Shown here in pieces: positions 7,560 to 15,353 of a stretch of 33,808 nt of DNA (its first letter is position 1; every line of letters begins with the position of its first letter). The notes under the pieces were generated by a model. The model had not been told where the DNA came from and made no database searches. It saw only the letters and a list, made by a program, of their open reading frames with translations. Position numbers and translations under genes: made by a program. This DNA comes from Alphaproteobacteria bacterium (lineage in GTDB: Bacteria; Pseudomonadota; Alphaproteobacteria; Micavibrionales; Micavibrionaceae), in assembly GCA_030432775.1 (NCBI GenBank), contig JAUILO010000002.1, forward strand, positions 1-33,808, in the 5' to 3' direction.

Positions 7560-8444
7560 TCAAGGTAACAAAGTGGAATTTTCACTGTTTTCCCCAAAAG
7601 AGATTTCCACAACCCGTGGCTTGCCGCCCAAATCACGGTATATATTCTGAACGCAAAGCCCTGCTTTTTCGGCGAGTCGCGGAACGGATTCTTCCTGATC
7701 AAAACCGATCTCTGCGAAGCACACTCCAAGCGGCTTTAAATAATTTTTTAAATTAAAAAATATTTTTTTATAGGCATCCAGACCGTCAATTCCTCCATCA
7801 AGCGCCAGAATCGGATCATGATTCTTTACCTCGATCGCCAGATTACCGACCTCTTGATTCGTAATATAAGGTGGATTTGACACAATTAAGTCATATTGCT
7901 GTGATAAATTATCGTACCAATTGCTCTGGATAAATGTGATTCTATCCGTTACGCCGTTAAGTTCTGCATTTTGCTTTGCCACTTCAATTGCCTTTTCGGA
8001 TAAATCAACGGCATCGGCTCTAGACTGTTTCCATTCATGGAGCAATGTAATGGATATACACCCCGAACCTGTGCCGAGATCAAGGATATTACCAGGTGGC
8101 GCCCCCCCTTCAAAACGCTTCAATACCGCCTCGATCAGGGTTTCCGTATCCGGACGAGGATCAAGAACATGCTCATTTACCTTAAAACGCAGCCCCCAGA
8201 ACTCGCCCTCACCCAATATCTTGCTCAATGGCTCGCCTGCAATCCGGCGTTCTATCAATGCGTTTATCTTTAAACGCTCGTCTTCGCCGATTAAGCGGTC
8301 TGGATAGGCAATCATCTCTACACTCGTCATATCAAGCACATGACAAATTAACGCACGAACGACTATTTCCGGCTGTTCAATGGATAAGGCTGCGAGCCTT
8401 GCTCGTAATTCACGCGCGATTGACTGGATATTACTCATCTTCAT
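7560..8444 (-). CDS. prmC: Peptide chain release factor N5-glutamine methyltransferase
   Basis: PrmC methylates the glutamine of the GGQ motif in release factors RF1 and RF2 using S-adenosylmethionine. The 294-residue protein has an N-terminal helical domain (1-85), the S-adenosylmethionine-binding motif 'ILDLGTGSGCI' (120-130), and the catalytic NPPY tetrapeptide (190-193) that binds the glutamine side chain. It follows prfA, its substrate gene, at 54 bp on the same strand, which is the standard pairing. Two ATGs six bases apart (8442-8444 and 8436-8438) are both possible starts; the second has a CGGA at a better distance. It ends with a short polar tail. Confidence 0.95.
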   Translation of the reverse strand: MKMSNIQSIARELRARLAALSIEQPEIVVRALICHVLDMTSVEMIAYPDRLIGEDERLKINALIERRIAGEPLSKILGEGEFWGLRFKVNEHVLDPRPDTETLIEAVLKRFEGGAPPGNILDLGTGSGCISITLLHEWKQSRADAVDLSEKAIEVAKQNAELNGVTDRITFIQSNWYDNLSQQYDLIVSNPPYITNQEVGNLAIEVKNHDPILALDGGIDGLDAYKKIFFNLKNYLKPLGVCFAEIGFDQEESVPRLAEKAGLCVQNIYRDLGGKPRVVEISFGENSENSTLLP

Positions 8445-8498
8445 TCCGATATTTAAACCTGCCTGAATTCATGCAGACTTGGCGTGCAGATATTGGCG

Positions 8499-9560
8499 TT
8501 ACTCGAACTCGGCCAGCTTTTCTGCCTGATCTTCCGCAATCAATTGATCAATGACTTCATCCAAGGATTCACCGGACAGCACTTCGTCAAGCTTATACAA
8601 AGTCAGATTAACGCGGTGATCGGTCACGCGGCCTTGCGGGAAGTTATATGTGCGGATGCGCTCTGATCTATCACCAGAGCCAACTTGTGATTTACGATCT
8701 GCGGCGCGCTCATCGGCAAGTCTTTGGCGCTCGGCATCATAAATACGCGTACGTAAAATCTTCATGGCTTTATCTTTATTCTTGTGCTGGGAACGCTCTT
8801 CCTGCATCTCTACCACAATACCTGTCGGTATATGTGTGATACGTACAGCACTATCGGTCGTATTCACGTGCTGTCCGCCGGCACCTTGCGAACGATAGGT
8901 ATCAATACGCAAATCTTTATCATCAATAGATACATCAACATCTTCGGCCTCAGGCAAAACAGCCACTGTTGCCGCCGATGTGTGAATACGTCCGCCGGAT
9001 TCAGTTTTAGGTACGCGCTGCACCCTATGAACACCTGATTCAAACTTCAAACGTTCAAACACATTTTGCCCTGTAATCTGCGCAACAATTTCCTTATAAC
9101 CACCAATATCACTTTCAGACACACTCACCATGTCCATCGACCATTTATGCGCCGAAGCATAACCTTTATACATACCGAATAAATCAGCAGCAAAAAGCGC
9201 AGCTTCATCACCGCCCGTACCTGCCCTGATCTCAAGGAATGCATTTTTCTTATCTGCTTCGTCTTTGGGGATCAGCGCGCGTTTAATTTTATCTTCTAAT
9301 ACCGGAATCTTAGCCTTTACCTCATGCAAATCGGCCTCAGCCATGGCTTTCATTTCCGGATCATCCATTAAAGATTCAAGATCTTCTTGTTCTTGCAACG
9401 CGCCTTCGTAATCATTCACAGCCTCTATAACGGGGCTTAGATCCGCGTATTCTGTTGAAAGTTTTACAAATTCTTCGCCTGAGAGCCCGCCACCAGACAT
9501 TAAAGCCGATAATTCATCGTATCGCGCTTTGATCGGCATTAATTTTTGAATTAAAGACAT
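8499..9560 (-). CDS. prfA: Peptide chain release factor 1
   Basis: RF1 recognises UAA and UAG stop codons in the ribosomal A site and triggers peptide release. The 353-residue length is normal. The GGQ catalytic motif lies at residues 228-230 in 'SQGAGGQHVN'. The stop-codon-reading tripeptide is of the PxT type ('RVPKTES', Pro184-Lys185-Thr186), identifying RF1 rather than RF2, which has SPF. A GGAG ribosome site (9569-9572) lies eight bases before the ATG. The protein needs no programmed frameshift, again unlike RF2. It sits in the middle of the lysC-to-clpB minus-strand block, just upstream of prmC. Confidence 0.97.
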   Translation of the reverse strand: MSLIQKLMPIKARYDELSALMSGGGLSGEEFVKLSTEYADLSPVIEAVNDYEGALQEQEDLESLMDDPEMKAMAEADLHEVKAKIPVLEDKIKRALIPKDEADKKNAFLEIRAGTGGDEAALFAADLFGMYKGYASAHKWSMDMVSVSESDIGGYKEIVAQITGQNVFERLKFESGVHRVQRVPKTESGGRIHTSAATVAVLPEAEDVDVSIDDKDLRIDTYRSQGAGGQHVNTTDSAVRITHIPTGIVVEMQEERSQHKNKDKAMKILRTRIYDAERQRLADERAADRKSQVGSGDRSERIRTYNFPQGRVTDHRVNLTLYKLDEVLSGESLDEVIDQLIAEDQAEKLAEFE

Positions 9561-9681
9561 AGGCTAAACTCCATCAACAAACTCATATCTGCTTGATCGC
9601 ACATGAACTTCACAAACATATCAACACACAGACACCTTACGCAATCCAGCGATCGCGTATTATTAAATGCACTGTGCTGCG

Positions 9682-10557
9682 CTAATTTTCAACTGTTTTT
9701 AGAAATGGTTCGAGGGAAGATGGCGTTAAAGCGAAATCCCTGCCTTGCTGACCTTCGTTACCAAGCGGGTTTAGCTCACGCCCATCAAGGGTTAATGATA
9801 AACCGCCCAAATTACCGACATTCATGACAAGACCGTCAATATCGGGCACATCAAAACGCTCTCCGGTACTTAGCACCTGTGCGAAAACAGATTTACCAGC
9901 CTTATCGGTAATATCCACCCAAGAGCTATCACGCGCATAAATCACTATACGCGACGGTTTATCCGGCTGTACAATTGAAGGATCAACACCTGAAGCCGGC
10001 GCAATAGCGTTTAACTGTGTAAAGTCCATACCGCTGGCACTATCATGGCTGTTGAACGGTACAACACCCGTTACCGCGCCCACTTGTTCCAAAACATCCT
10101 GAGGCGCAGGAATTGGCGCAGCCTCACGCTTGTGATCAAACATAACAAACATAATGATCACACCGACAAATACAGCCAGCGAAGACCCCAACACATAAAA
10201 ATTTGGTAATTTGCTTTCCGATGCAGAAATAGGAAAATGCAGCTCCGGTTTGGCGTGTTTATCTGCAAGCTGCAATTTAAACAGCTGTATCATCTTATTA
10301 CCATCAAGCCCTAGAAAATCAGAATAAGACCGAACAAAACCCAGCGCATAAACGCGGCCGGGCAATACATCATAAGCGCCCTCTTCCAGTGCCTCCAGAT
10401 AACTGCGTCTGATATGAAGGTGTTTTTCAACATCATCAATGGACAAGCCATAATGTTCTCTGGTGCGTCTTAAAACATCACCAGCGACAACATTTTTATA
10501 ATCAGACCAATCATCCTGTTGCTCAGGATCTTGATTTTCTAATGAAATTGAACCCAT
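9682..10557 (-). CDS. RodZ-like membrane protein with cytoplasmic helix-turn-helix
   Basis: The 291-residue protein has a Cro/RodZ-type helix-turn-helix domain (about 25-85: 'VLRRTREHYGLSIDDVEKHLHI...YLEALEEG'), one transmembrane helix (about 119-140), a variable linker, and a periplasmic DUF4115-type beta domain (about 203-275: 'IVIYARDSSWVDITDKAG'). This is the architecture of RodZ, which couples MreB filaments to the elongation machinery and helps set cell shape. No mreB is in the window, so a RodZ role is inferred from architecture. It lies 54 bp downstream of lysC and 121 bp upstream of prfA on the same strand; in many relatives ptsP holds this position. Confidence 0.85.
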   Translation of the reverse strand: MGSISLENQDPEQQDDWSDYKNVVAGDVLRRTREHYGLSIDDVEKHLHIRRSYLEALEEGAYDVLPGRVYALGFVRSYSDFLGLDGNKMIQLFKLQLADKHAKPELHFPISASESKLPNFYVLGSSLAVFVGVIIMFVMFDHKREAAPIPAPQDVLEQVGAVTGVVPFNSHDSASGMDFTQLNAIAPASGVDPSIVQPDKPSRIVIYARDSSWVDITDKAGKSVFAQVLSTGERFDVPDIDGLVMNVGNLGGLSLTLDGRELNPLGNEGQQGRDFALTPSSLEPFLKTVEN

Positions 10558-10611
10558 ATCCCCACATATAAATTTCTATGGCTGTTTTATTATTATTCTA
10601 GCCATTTTACC

Positions 10612-11094
10612 TTATTCGTCTGCTTCCAGACCATAAGCGGCATGCAATGTACGTACAGCCAGCTCTTTGTATTCGGCTGAAACAAGAACACTAATCTTGA
10701 TTTCCGATGTCGAGATGACCTGAATATTGATGCCTTTTTCAGCCAGCGCATTAAACATTGTCTGTGCAACACCTGCATGGCTTCTCATGCCAATACCCAC
10801 TACAGATACCTTTACTACATTTTTGTCATAACGTATCTCGGTTCCTTCAAGTTCCTTGATATTACCCACAACTTCCAACGTTCTATCAAGTTCCTGTTTC
10901 GGGACGGTAAAGGTCATATCTGTGACGAGTTCATTTTGAGATATGTTCTGTACGATCATATCAACATTCACATTTGCGTCTGATAATGGCCCGAACACTT
11001 TGGCCGCAGCACCCGGCACATCAGGTACGTTCAGCAATGTTACTTTGGCCTCGTCCACATTATAAGCAATGCCGTTCACGACTTGTTTTTCCAT
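10612..11094 (-). CDS. Possible in-frame aspartokinase regulatory (beta) subunit
   Basis: Within lysC an ATG at Met252 (11092-11094) is preceded by a strong Shine-Dalgarno sequence, AGAGGAA at 11101-11107, seven bases from AGGA to the ATG. Translation from here gives a 160-residue product that consists of the two ACT domains only. The same arrangement is known for Bacillus subtilis aspartokinase II and Corynebacterium glutamicum LysC, which are alpha2beta2 enzymes whose beta subunit starts at an internal site. Its use in this organism is inference. Confidence 0.4.
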   Translation of the reverse strand: MEKQVVNGIAYNVDEAKVTLLNVPDVPGAAAKVFGPLSDANVNVDMIVQNISQNELVTDMTFTVPKQELDRTLEVVGNIKELEGTEIRYDKNVVKVSVVGIGMRSHAGVAQTMFNALAEKGINIQVISTSEIKISVLVSAEYKELAVRTLHAAYGLEADE

Positions 11095-11847
11095 GATATC
11101 TTCCTCTTTTGTCACTAATGTTCCCGGGTAATCGCTGCCGATTGCCTCTTCGAATGTTGATAGCACCTGAAGCGGTACATTTTGTTTCATTGCCATTTCG
11201 ACCGAGCGGGTCTGCAAAACTTTTGCACCGAGCGAGGCCATTTCCAGCATTTCTTCATATGATATTTTGTCCAGCTTCCGGGCGCGCGGTACAATACGCG
11301 GGTCTGTTGTATAAACACCGTTCACATCAGTATAAATATCACACCGATCTGCGCCCAGCGCAGCAGCAAGAGCCACCGCCGTAGTATCAGAGCCGCCACG
11401 CCCCAATGTCGCAATACGGTTTTTTGAAGTAACCCCCTGAAAACCGGCCAGAACAGCCACCTCACCCGCATCAAGGCGTGCATTCATCGCTTCGGCATCA
11501 ATATCTTCAATACGCGCCTTACCATGTACATCATTACACATGATCTGGACTTGCCAGCCCTGCCATGAACGTGCGGCTATACCGCGTTTTTGTAGCGCAA
11601 TTGCCATCAAGCCGGAGGTAATATTTTCTCCACTTGAAACAACAGCATCATATTCGCGTGCATCATACATCGGGCTGATTTTACGGCAATATTCAACAAG
11701 CTGGTTTGTTACGCCGGACATAGCTGACACAACAACAGCAACACTATTGCCGCGCTTGACCTCTGCAACGACTTTATCCGCAGCATTTTCAATTCTTTCA
11801 ACATCTCCGACGGACGTACCGCCAAATTTCACAACTATGCGACCCAT
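10612..11847 (-). CDS. lysC: Aspartate kinase
   Basis: Aspartokinase phosphorylates aspartate in the first step toward lysine, threonine, methionine and diaminopimelate. The 411-residue protein has the amino-acid kinase domain (about 1-245, with 'VKFGGTSVGDVERI' at the start and 'TLGRGGSDTTAVALAAALGA' near 147) and two C-terminal ACT domains (about 265-411) that usually bind lysine and/or threonine for feedback control. It is the monofunctional class, without a homoserine dehydrogenase fusion. A GGA-type ribosome site precedes the ATG at 11845-11847. It heads the minus-strand block and is divergent from ubiG across 221 bp. An in-frame internal start is described separately. With lysA elsewhere in the window it supports lysine prototrophy. 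Confidence 0.96.
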   Translation of the reverse strand: MGRIVVKFGGTSVGDVERIENAADKVVAEVKRGNSVAVVVSAMSGVTNQLVEYCRKISPMYDAREYDAVVSSGENITSGLMAIALQKRGIAARSWQGWQVQIMCNDVHGKARIEDIDAEAMNARLDAGEVAVLAGFQGVTSKNRIATLGRGGSDTTAVALAAALGADRCDIYTDVNGVYTTDPRIVPRARKLDKISYEEMLEMASLGAKVLQTRSVEMAMKQNVPLQVLSTFEEAIGSDYPGTLVTKEEDIMEKQVVNGIAYNVDEAKVTLLNVPDVPGAAAKVFGPLSDANVNVDMIVQNISQNELVTDMTFTVPKQELDRTLEVVGNIKELEGTEIRYDKNVVKVSVVGIGMRSHAGVAQTMFNALAEKGINIQVISTSEIKISVLVSAEYKELAVRTLHAAYGLEADE

Positions 11848-12068
11848 TATTATTTCCGACCTTTTTTACCAAGCCTATATTCTGCACTATTATTTTTGAT
11901 ATTCCCGAGACATTAACCGGATTATTAAAAAAAATAAATAGTCATATCAATTTTTACCGTAATCATTTTCAAAACACGGATCTTGCAGGCCTCACGCCAG
12001 AGTATTTTTCCTCTTCCATTTCAATTTCCCGTTCCATTTCCCTTGCAAATGCTTTATGAAACGTAAGC

Positions 12069-12803
12069 ATGAATAGTGTAGATCCGAAGCATATTGAAAA
12101 CTTCCGCAAGGATTCCGGTAAATGGTGGGATCCTGATGGTCCGTTTAAGCCATTGCACCGTTTAAACCCTGTGCGTATCGCTTATATTCGTGACCGCATA
12201 TGCAATCATTACAAAATCGACAGCGATACACTGACCCCACTAAAAAAGCTGGACATCATAGATATTGGCTGTGGCGGCGGACTTGTTTGTGAGCCTTTGT
12301 CGCGTCTTGGCGGCAACCTGACAGGCATTGACGCGGATGACCAGGCGATTAACGTTGCAGGCGAGCATGCAAAAAGCAATGAGCTCAATATCAAATATCT
12401 TAATACGACGTCCGACACCCTTGCCGAAAAGAAAAAGCGTTATGACGTTGTACTGGCTCTGGAGATTATCGAACATGTCAGCACGCCCGAGGAGTTTGTG
12501 CGTTCATGTGCGGATTTATGCAAACCTGGCGGCATTGTTATATTTTCAACATTAAACAGAACGCTTAAATCCTATGCACTTGGCATCATGGCCGCAGAAC
12601 ATATTCTGCGCTGGGTACCAAAAGGCACTCATGAATGGAATAAATTCATCAAACCGTCCGAACTAGCGGCGATGATGCGAGGCAATTCTATTATTCCTAA
12701 CAATCAAAGCGGACTTGTCTTCTCGCCCCTCGGCGGTGAATTCAAGCTTTCGGAATATGATCTAGACGTTAATTATTTTATCTGCGGAGAGCGCACCCAA
12801 TGA
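12069..12803 (+). CDS. ubiG: 3-demethylubiquinone-9 / polyprenyl-dihydroxybenzoate O-methyltransferase
   Basis: UbiG performs both O-methylations in ubiquinone biosynthesis at the inner membrane. The 244-residue protein begins with the family's typical 'FRKDSGKWWDPDGPFKPLHRLNPVR' region (the F-x-x-x-A/S-x-x-WWDP-x-G-x-F-x-x-LH pattern, about 12-36). It has the S-adenosylmethionine-binding motif 'IDIGCGGG' (64-71), motif II 'GIDADD' (about 85-90) and 'LEIIEHV' (about 132-138). It is divergent from lysC, which is a common alphaproteobacterial neighbour. Its TGA stop overlaps the ATG of the HIG1-type gene (ATGA at 12800-12803), implying translational coupling. The ribosome site before its own ATG is weak. 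Confidence 0.95.
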   Translation: MNSVDPKHIENFRKDSGKWWDPDGPFKPLHRLNPVRIAYIRDRICNHYKIDSDTLTPLKKLDIIDIGCGGGLVCEPLSRLGGNLTGIDADDQAINVAGEHAKSNELNIKYLNTTSDTLAEKKKRYDVVLALEIIEHVSTPEEFVRSCADLCKPGGIVIFSTLNRTLKSYALGIMAAEHILRWVPKGTHEWNKFIKPSELAAMMRGNSIIPNNQSGLVFSPLGGEFKLSEYDLDVNYFICGERTQ

Positions 12804-12994
12804 AATCAATTTTCTTTATACTGACACTGATTACAATGGCTTTGATCGTTATTGTCCTTATTACAGGCGTTACATTGATGGCCAAGGGCGGTGAGTTGAA
12901 TAAAAAATACAGCAATAAATTGATGAAAGCGCGCGTTTACTTGCAAGGGCTTGCTTTGGTCTTCTTCTTTTTATCCGTAACGCTTGCGGAATAA
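12800..12994 (+). CDS. HIG1 domain (twin transmembrane) protein
   Basis: The 64-residue product consists of two hydrophobic helices (about 5-27 and 45-62) joined by a short basic loop 'GGELNKKYSNKLMKARVYLQGLAL'-like (split: GGELNKKYSN / KLMKARVYLQ). This matches bacterial HIG1-type twin transmembrane proteins, with the characteristic small-residue, R-x-x-x-Q-G stretch at the start of helix two. Mitochondrial relatives (Rcf1/HIGD) bind cytochrome oxidase and supercomplexes. The start codon overlaps the ubiG stop, so it is translated with a ubiquinone biosynthesis enzyme, in keeping with a role at the respiratory chain. It ends 5 bp before the convergent pentapeptide gene. Confidence 0.8.
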   Translation: MKSIFFILTLITMALIVIVLITGVTLMAKGGELNKKYSNKLMKARVYLQGLALVFFFLSVTLAE

Positions 12995-12999
12995 ATATT

Positions 13000-14274
13000 T
13001 TACCGTATATCCGGCTGTTCACCGACAAATATAGCTTCGTCAATTTTGGCTTCTGAAAATATCGCACCGGTAATATTTGCACCTGTGAAATCAGCGCCAC
13101 TTACATTACTTTTGCTAAAATCAGCGTAAGAGACATCTGCGTCTCTAAAATTCGCCTTTTCGAAATTCGTGCCACGCAGATCAGCATAGCGCAAATGCGC
13201 TCCTGATAGATCTGTCGCATTCATGCGTACATTATCACCCTTGCCAAAATATAACGGCCCTAAATTTGCACCACGTAAATCGGCGTGCCCAAGCAACACG
13301 TCTTTCAGGCTGCTGGCGCGTAAATCCGATTTTTGTAAAAAACAACTGCGAAAATCAGACCCGTCAAGTTTTGCTGTCTGCAGTTCAACACCTGTTAAAT
13401 CCATACCATTCCAGCGCGCAGATACGGCTTTAATTGCTGTGAGTTTTTCACCCTTTAAAGAAACCAAAACGCGCAAATCATATTCACTCAGGTCAAGCTG
13501 CTGTCCTTCCTTACCAACCGATGCCACCCATGCCTGATGATCTTTAATCAACGTCACAAGCGGTGTATCCAGCTCATCCAGTGAGCGGCCAACATTCTGA
13601 TCTGTGATTGACCCTTCGGTGTTCACGCCGCTTCGGCGAATATCGTCCAGCGTTACGCCGGTTAGAATGGCCGATTTCATACTTGCGCCAATCAACTGCG
13701 CGCCACCAATATCAGCCTCGCTCATATCCGCGCCTTCAAAAATTGCACTACGCAAATCTGCACCGCTTAAATCGGCCTTGGCCATAATCGCATCAGAAAA
13801 ATCTGCGTTAGCGGCAAGCGTACCGGACAACCGCGCGCCCGATAAATTTGCGCCACGGAAATTCACGCTTTTGATTGCATCAAAGCTGCCGGTTTGTGAA
13901 ATGCCCCCGCCACGCAGATCAGCTGAGTCAAGGTCGGCACCCGTTAGATCTGCACTTTCAATTTGTGATCCGCGCAAATCAGAACGCACAAAACAGGCAC
14001 CGTTTAAATCCGAGTTACTCAGATCACATGCGTATAATGAAGCTTCCCTGAAATTCGCGCCGGATAAATCCATATGTGTCATATCACAGCCGCTAAAATC
14101 AGCCTGATGCAGATTACGTCCGGATAAGGACAAGCCGGACATATCAACATGTCTAACAACAGCCCTGCGCCCGCCATTACGTCCAACAATAAACTTTTCA
14201 TGCAGCGCGACAATCTCGTCCAGATCGGATTGCTTTAATCTATTGTGTAATTCATTGCTCTGACCGTCAAACAT
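13000..14274 (-). CDS. Pentapeptide repeat-containing protein
   Basis: The 424-residue protein consists mainly of A(D/N)LXX-type pentapeptide repeats in two blocks, about residues 44-210 and 290-417. Repeats such as ADLSG, ANFRE, SDLRG and ADLTG predict two right-handed quadrilateral beta-helices. The N-terminal 40 residues and a non-repeat insert (about 211-289, with 'LVTLIKDHQAWVASVGKEG') are of a different composition. There is no signal peptide, so it is probably cytoplasmic. Pentapeptide proteins of the Qnr/MfpA type mimic DNA and protect gyrase, but most family members have no known role, and the insert here is not a Qnr loop. The promoter carries a perfect palindrome. It converges on the HIG1-type gene with a 5-bp gap. 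Confidence 0.9.
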   Translation of the reverse strand: MFDGQSNELHNRLKQSDLDEIVALHEKFIVGRNGGRRAVVRHVDMSGLSLSGRNLHQADFSGCDMTHMDLSGANFREASLYACDLSNSDLNGACFVRSDLRGSQIESADLTGADLDSADLRGGGISQTGSFDAIKSVNFRGANLSGARLSGTLAANADFSDAIMAKADLSGADLRSAIFEGADMSEADIGGAQLIGASMKSAILTGVTLDDIRRSGVNTEGSITDQNVGRSLDELDTPLVTLIKDHQAWVASVGKEGQQLDLSEYDLRVLVSLKGEKLTAIKAVSARWNGMDLTGVELQTAKLDGSDFRSCFLQKSDLRASSLKDVLLGHADLRGANLGPLYFGKGDNVRMNATDLSGAHLRYADLRGTNFEKANFRDADVSYADFSKSNVSGADFTGANITGAIFSEAKIDEAIFVGEQPDIR

Positions 14275-14332
14275 AGGGCTCTATCGTATTAAAATTAAAT
14301 TCATGCGGCCATAACTGGCCATATAAAGAAAT

Positions 14333-14353
14333 TGTCCGCGCGCGGACATTATA
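14333..14353 (-). promoter_or_regulatory. Palindromic operator-like site at the pentapeptide gene promoter
   Basis: TGTCCGCGCGCGGACA (14333-14348) is a perfect 16-bp palindrome in an otherwise AT-rich intergenic stretch. On the minus strand it directly follows a TATAAT hexamer (14348-14353), so transcription toward the pentapeptide gene would start inside it. The -35 region is poor. The layout is that of an operator bound by a dimeric regulator. Confidence 0.5.
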
Positions 14354-14399
14354 TATAAAACTACCTGAGAGAGCAGAATCTGTCACGTTGATATTGTCT

Positions 14400-15017
14400 C
14401 TATTGCGAATTACTAATTATGGATTTAAAGTGGGCAACGATTTCAGGAGAATTCCATTGTACTTCGCCAACATAGATATAATCAATATTGCCTTGCGGAT
14501 TTACAAGATAACTCATCGGTAATGCCTGAACAGATAAAGCGCCCCAAACATCATCACCTTTTGTATACAGACTATCAAATATCTTCTTGTTATGACGCAG
14601 CATTAATGTGCGTAGCCCATCGGCATTTTCAGGAAAATCAAAAGACACAAATACGACATCCAGTTTCTCTGCGCCCAGTTCTTCTTCCAGATCGAATAAT
14701 GACGGGATCTCGACAAGACACGGCCCGCACCATGATGCCCAGATATTAATCAACCTGTATTGGCCTTTGAAACTATCAGATGAGACGATTTCATCGCTCA
14801 TATCCATAAAATCTAAGGATGGAAACGGAATTTTCTGCCCTTTATGATTGATAACATCGACAGAACTGTTAAAAATAGCTTCAGGTGGCTTGATTTGTTG
14901 CTCGTTTTGCGATGAAAACGCGTTCCCTGCACCGATAAAAAGGGCAATAATTGCGATAAAAGCCGCCAATACAACATACAAGATAATATAATTGCTGCTC
15001 TTCAATGTCTGTTTCAT
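14400..15017 (-). CDS. TlpA-family membrane-anchored thiol:disulfide oxidoreductase
   Basis: From the ATG at 15015-15017 the product has 205 residues: a short basic N-terminus, one transmembrane helix or uncleaved signal (about 9-31), and a periplasmic thioredoxin-like domain. The redox motif WCGPC lies at 96-100 within 'NIWASWCGPCLVEIP', and the cis-proline loop 'VQALPMSYLVN' follows later. TlpA/ResA relatives reduce periplasmic disulfides, often for cytochrome c or oxidase assembly; the substrate here is unknown. An AAGG ribosome site supports this start over the one 30 bases upstream. It is divergent from the small lipoprotein gene and lysA, a standard alphaproteobacterial arrangement in which argH usually lies on the far side; argH is absent here. 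Confidence 0.88.
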   Translation of the reverse strand: MKQTLKSSNYIILYVVLAAFIAIIALFIGAGNAFSSQNEQQIKPPEAIFNSSVDVINHKGQKIPFPSLDFMDMSDEIVSSDSFKGQYRLINIWASWCGPCLVEIPSLFDLEEELGAEKLDVVFVSFDFPENADGLRTLMLRHNKKIFDSLYTKGDDVWGALSVQALPMSYLVNPQGNIDYIYVGEVQWNSPEIVAHFKSIISNSQ

Positions 15018-15091
15018 ACATAACCTTATGGGCATCTGAGCCAGCATTATTAGCCAGCGTTACTAAAAGCGCGATAAAAAAGGTCATCACT

Positions 15092-15268
15092 ATGCCTAAA
15101 ATGATACGGAATGAAAAATATATCAAGATCACTTTGAATGCTTTATGCGTTTTATCTGTATTGGCACTATGTGGATGCGGCATTAAACCGAGTTCTGTTG
15201 AACCGCCACCGGCCAAGGAAAGCTCAAGCTTTCCAAATCAATACCCTGCGCCAGAGCCTATTGAATAA
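15092..15268 (+). CDS. Small lipoprotein, LptM-like
   Basis: From the ATG at 15092-15094, which has an AAAAAGG ribosome site at the right distance, the product has 58 residues. It has a basic N-terminus, a hydrophobic signal segment (about 12-27), a lipobox-like LCGC with Cys29 as the probable lipidated residue, and a Pro/Ser-rich tail. Small lipoproteins with a 'CG-x-K' start after the lipobox are common directly upstream of lysA in Proteobacteria and belong to the LptM type, which helps mature the LPS translocon LptDE. The tail here diverges from the usual 'KGPLYLP', so the LptM role is tentative. A longer frame from 15005 would overlap the divergent TlpA gene and is less likely. Confidence 0.7.
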   Translation: MPKMIRNEKYIKITLNALCVLSVLALCGCGIKPSSVEPPPAKESSSFPNQYPAPEPIE

Positions 15269-15353
15269 CTCATAACATAGCCCGAATAAAGAATATCAAA
15301 ATATCGTACAGAACATAATCAACATCAGGATAGTTTAACTACAGGATCACCTC

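Noticed and set aside
11913..11928. TTAA-N8-TTAA, resembling a CtrA box between lysC and ubiG
   Set aside because: The full CtrA site has a 7-bp spacer; here it is 8, and TTAA is frequent in this AT-rich gap.
13604..14107. Long (167-codon) open frame on the plus strand
   Set aside because: It is antisense to the pentapeptide gene; the repetitive, stop-poor repeat codons create an artificial Ser/Pro/Ala-rich frame with no ribosome site.
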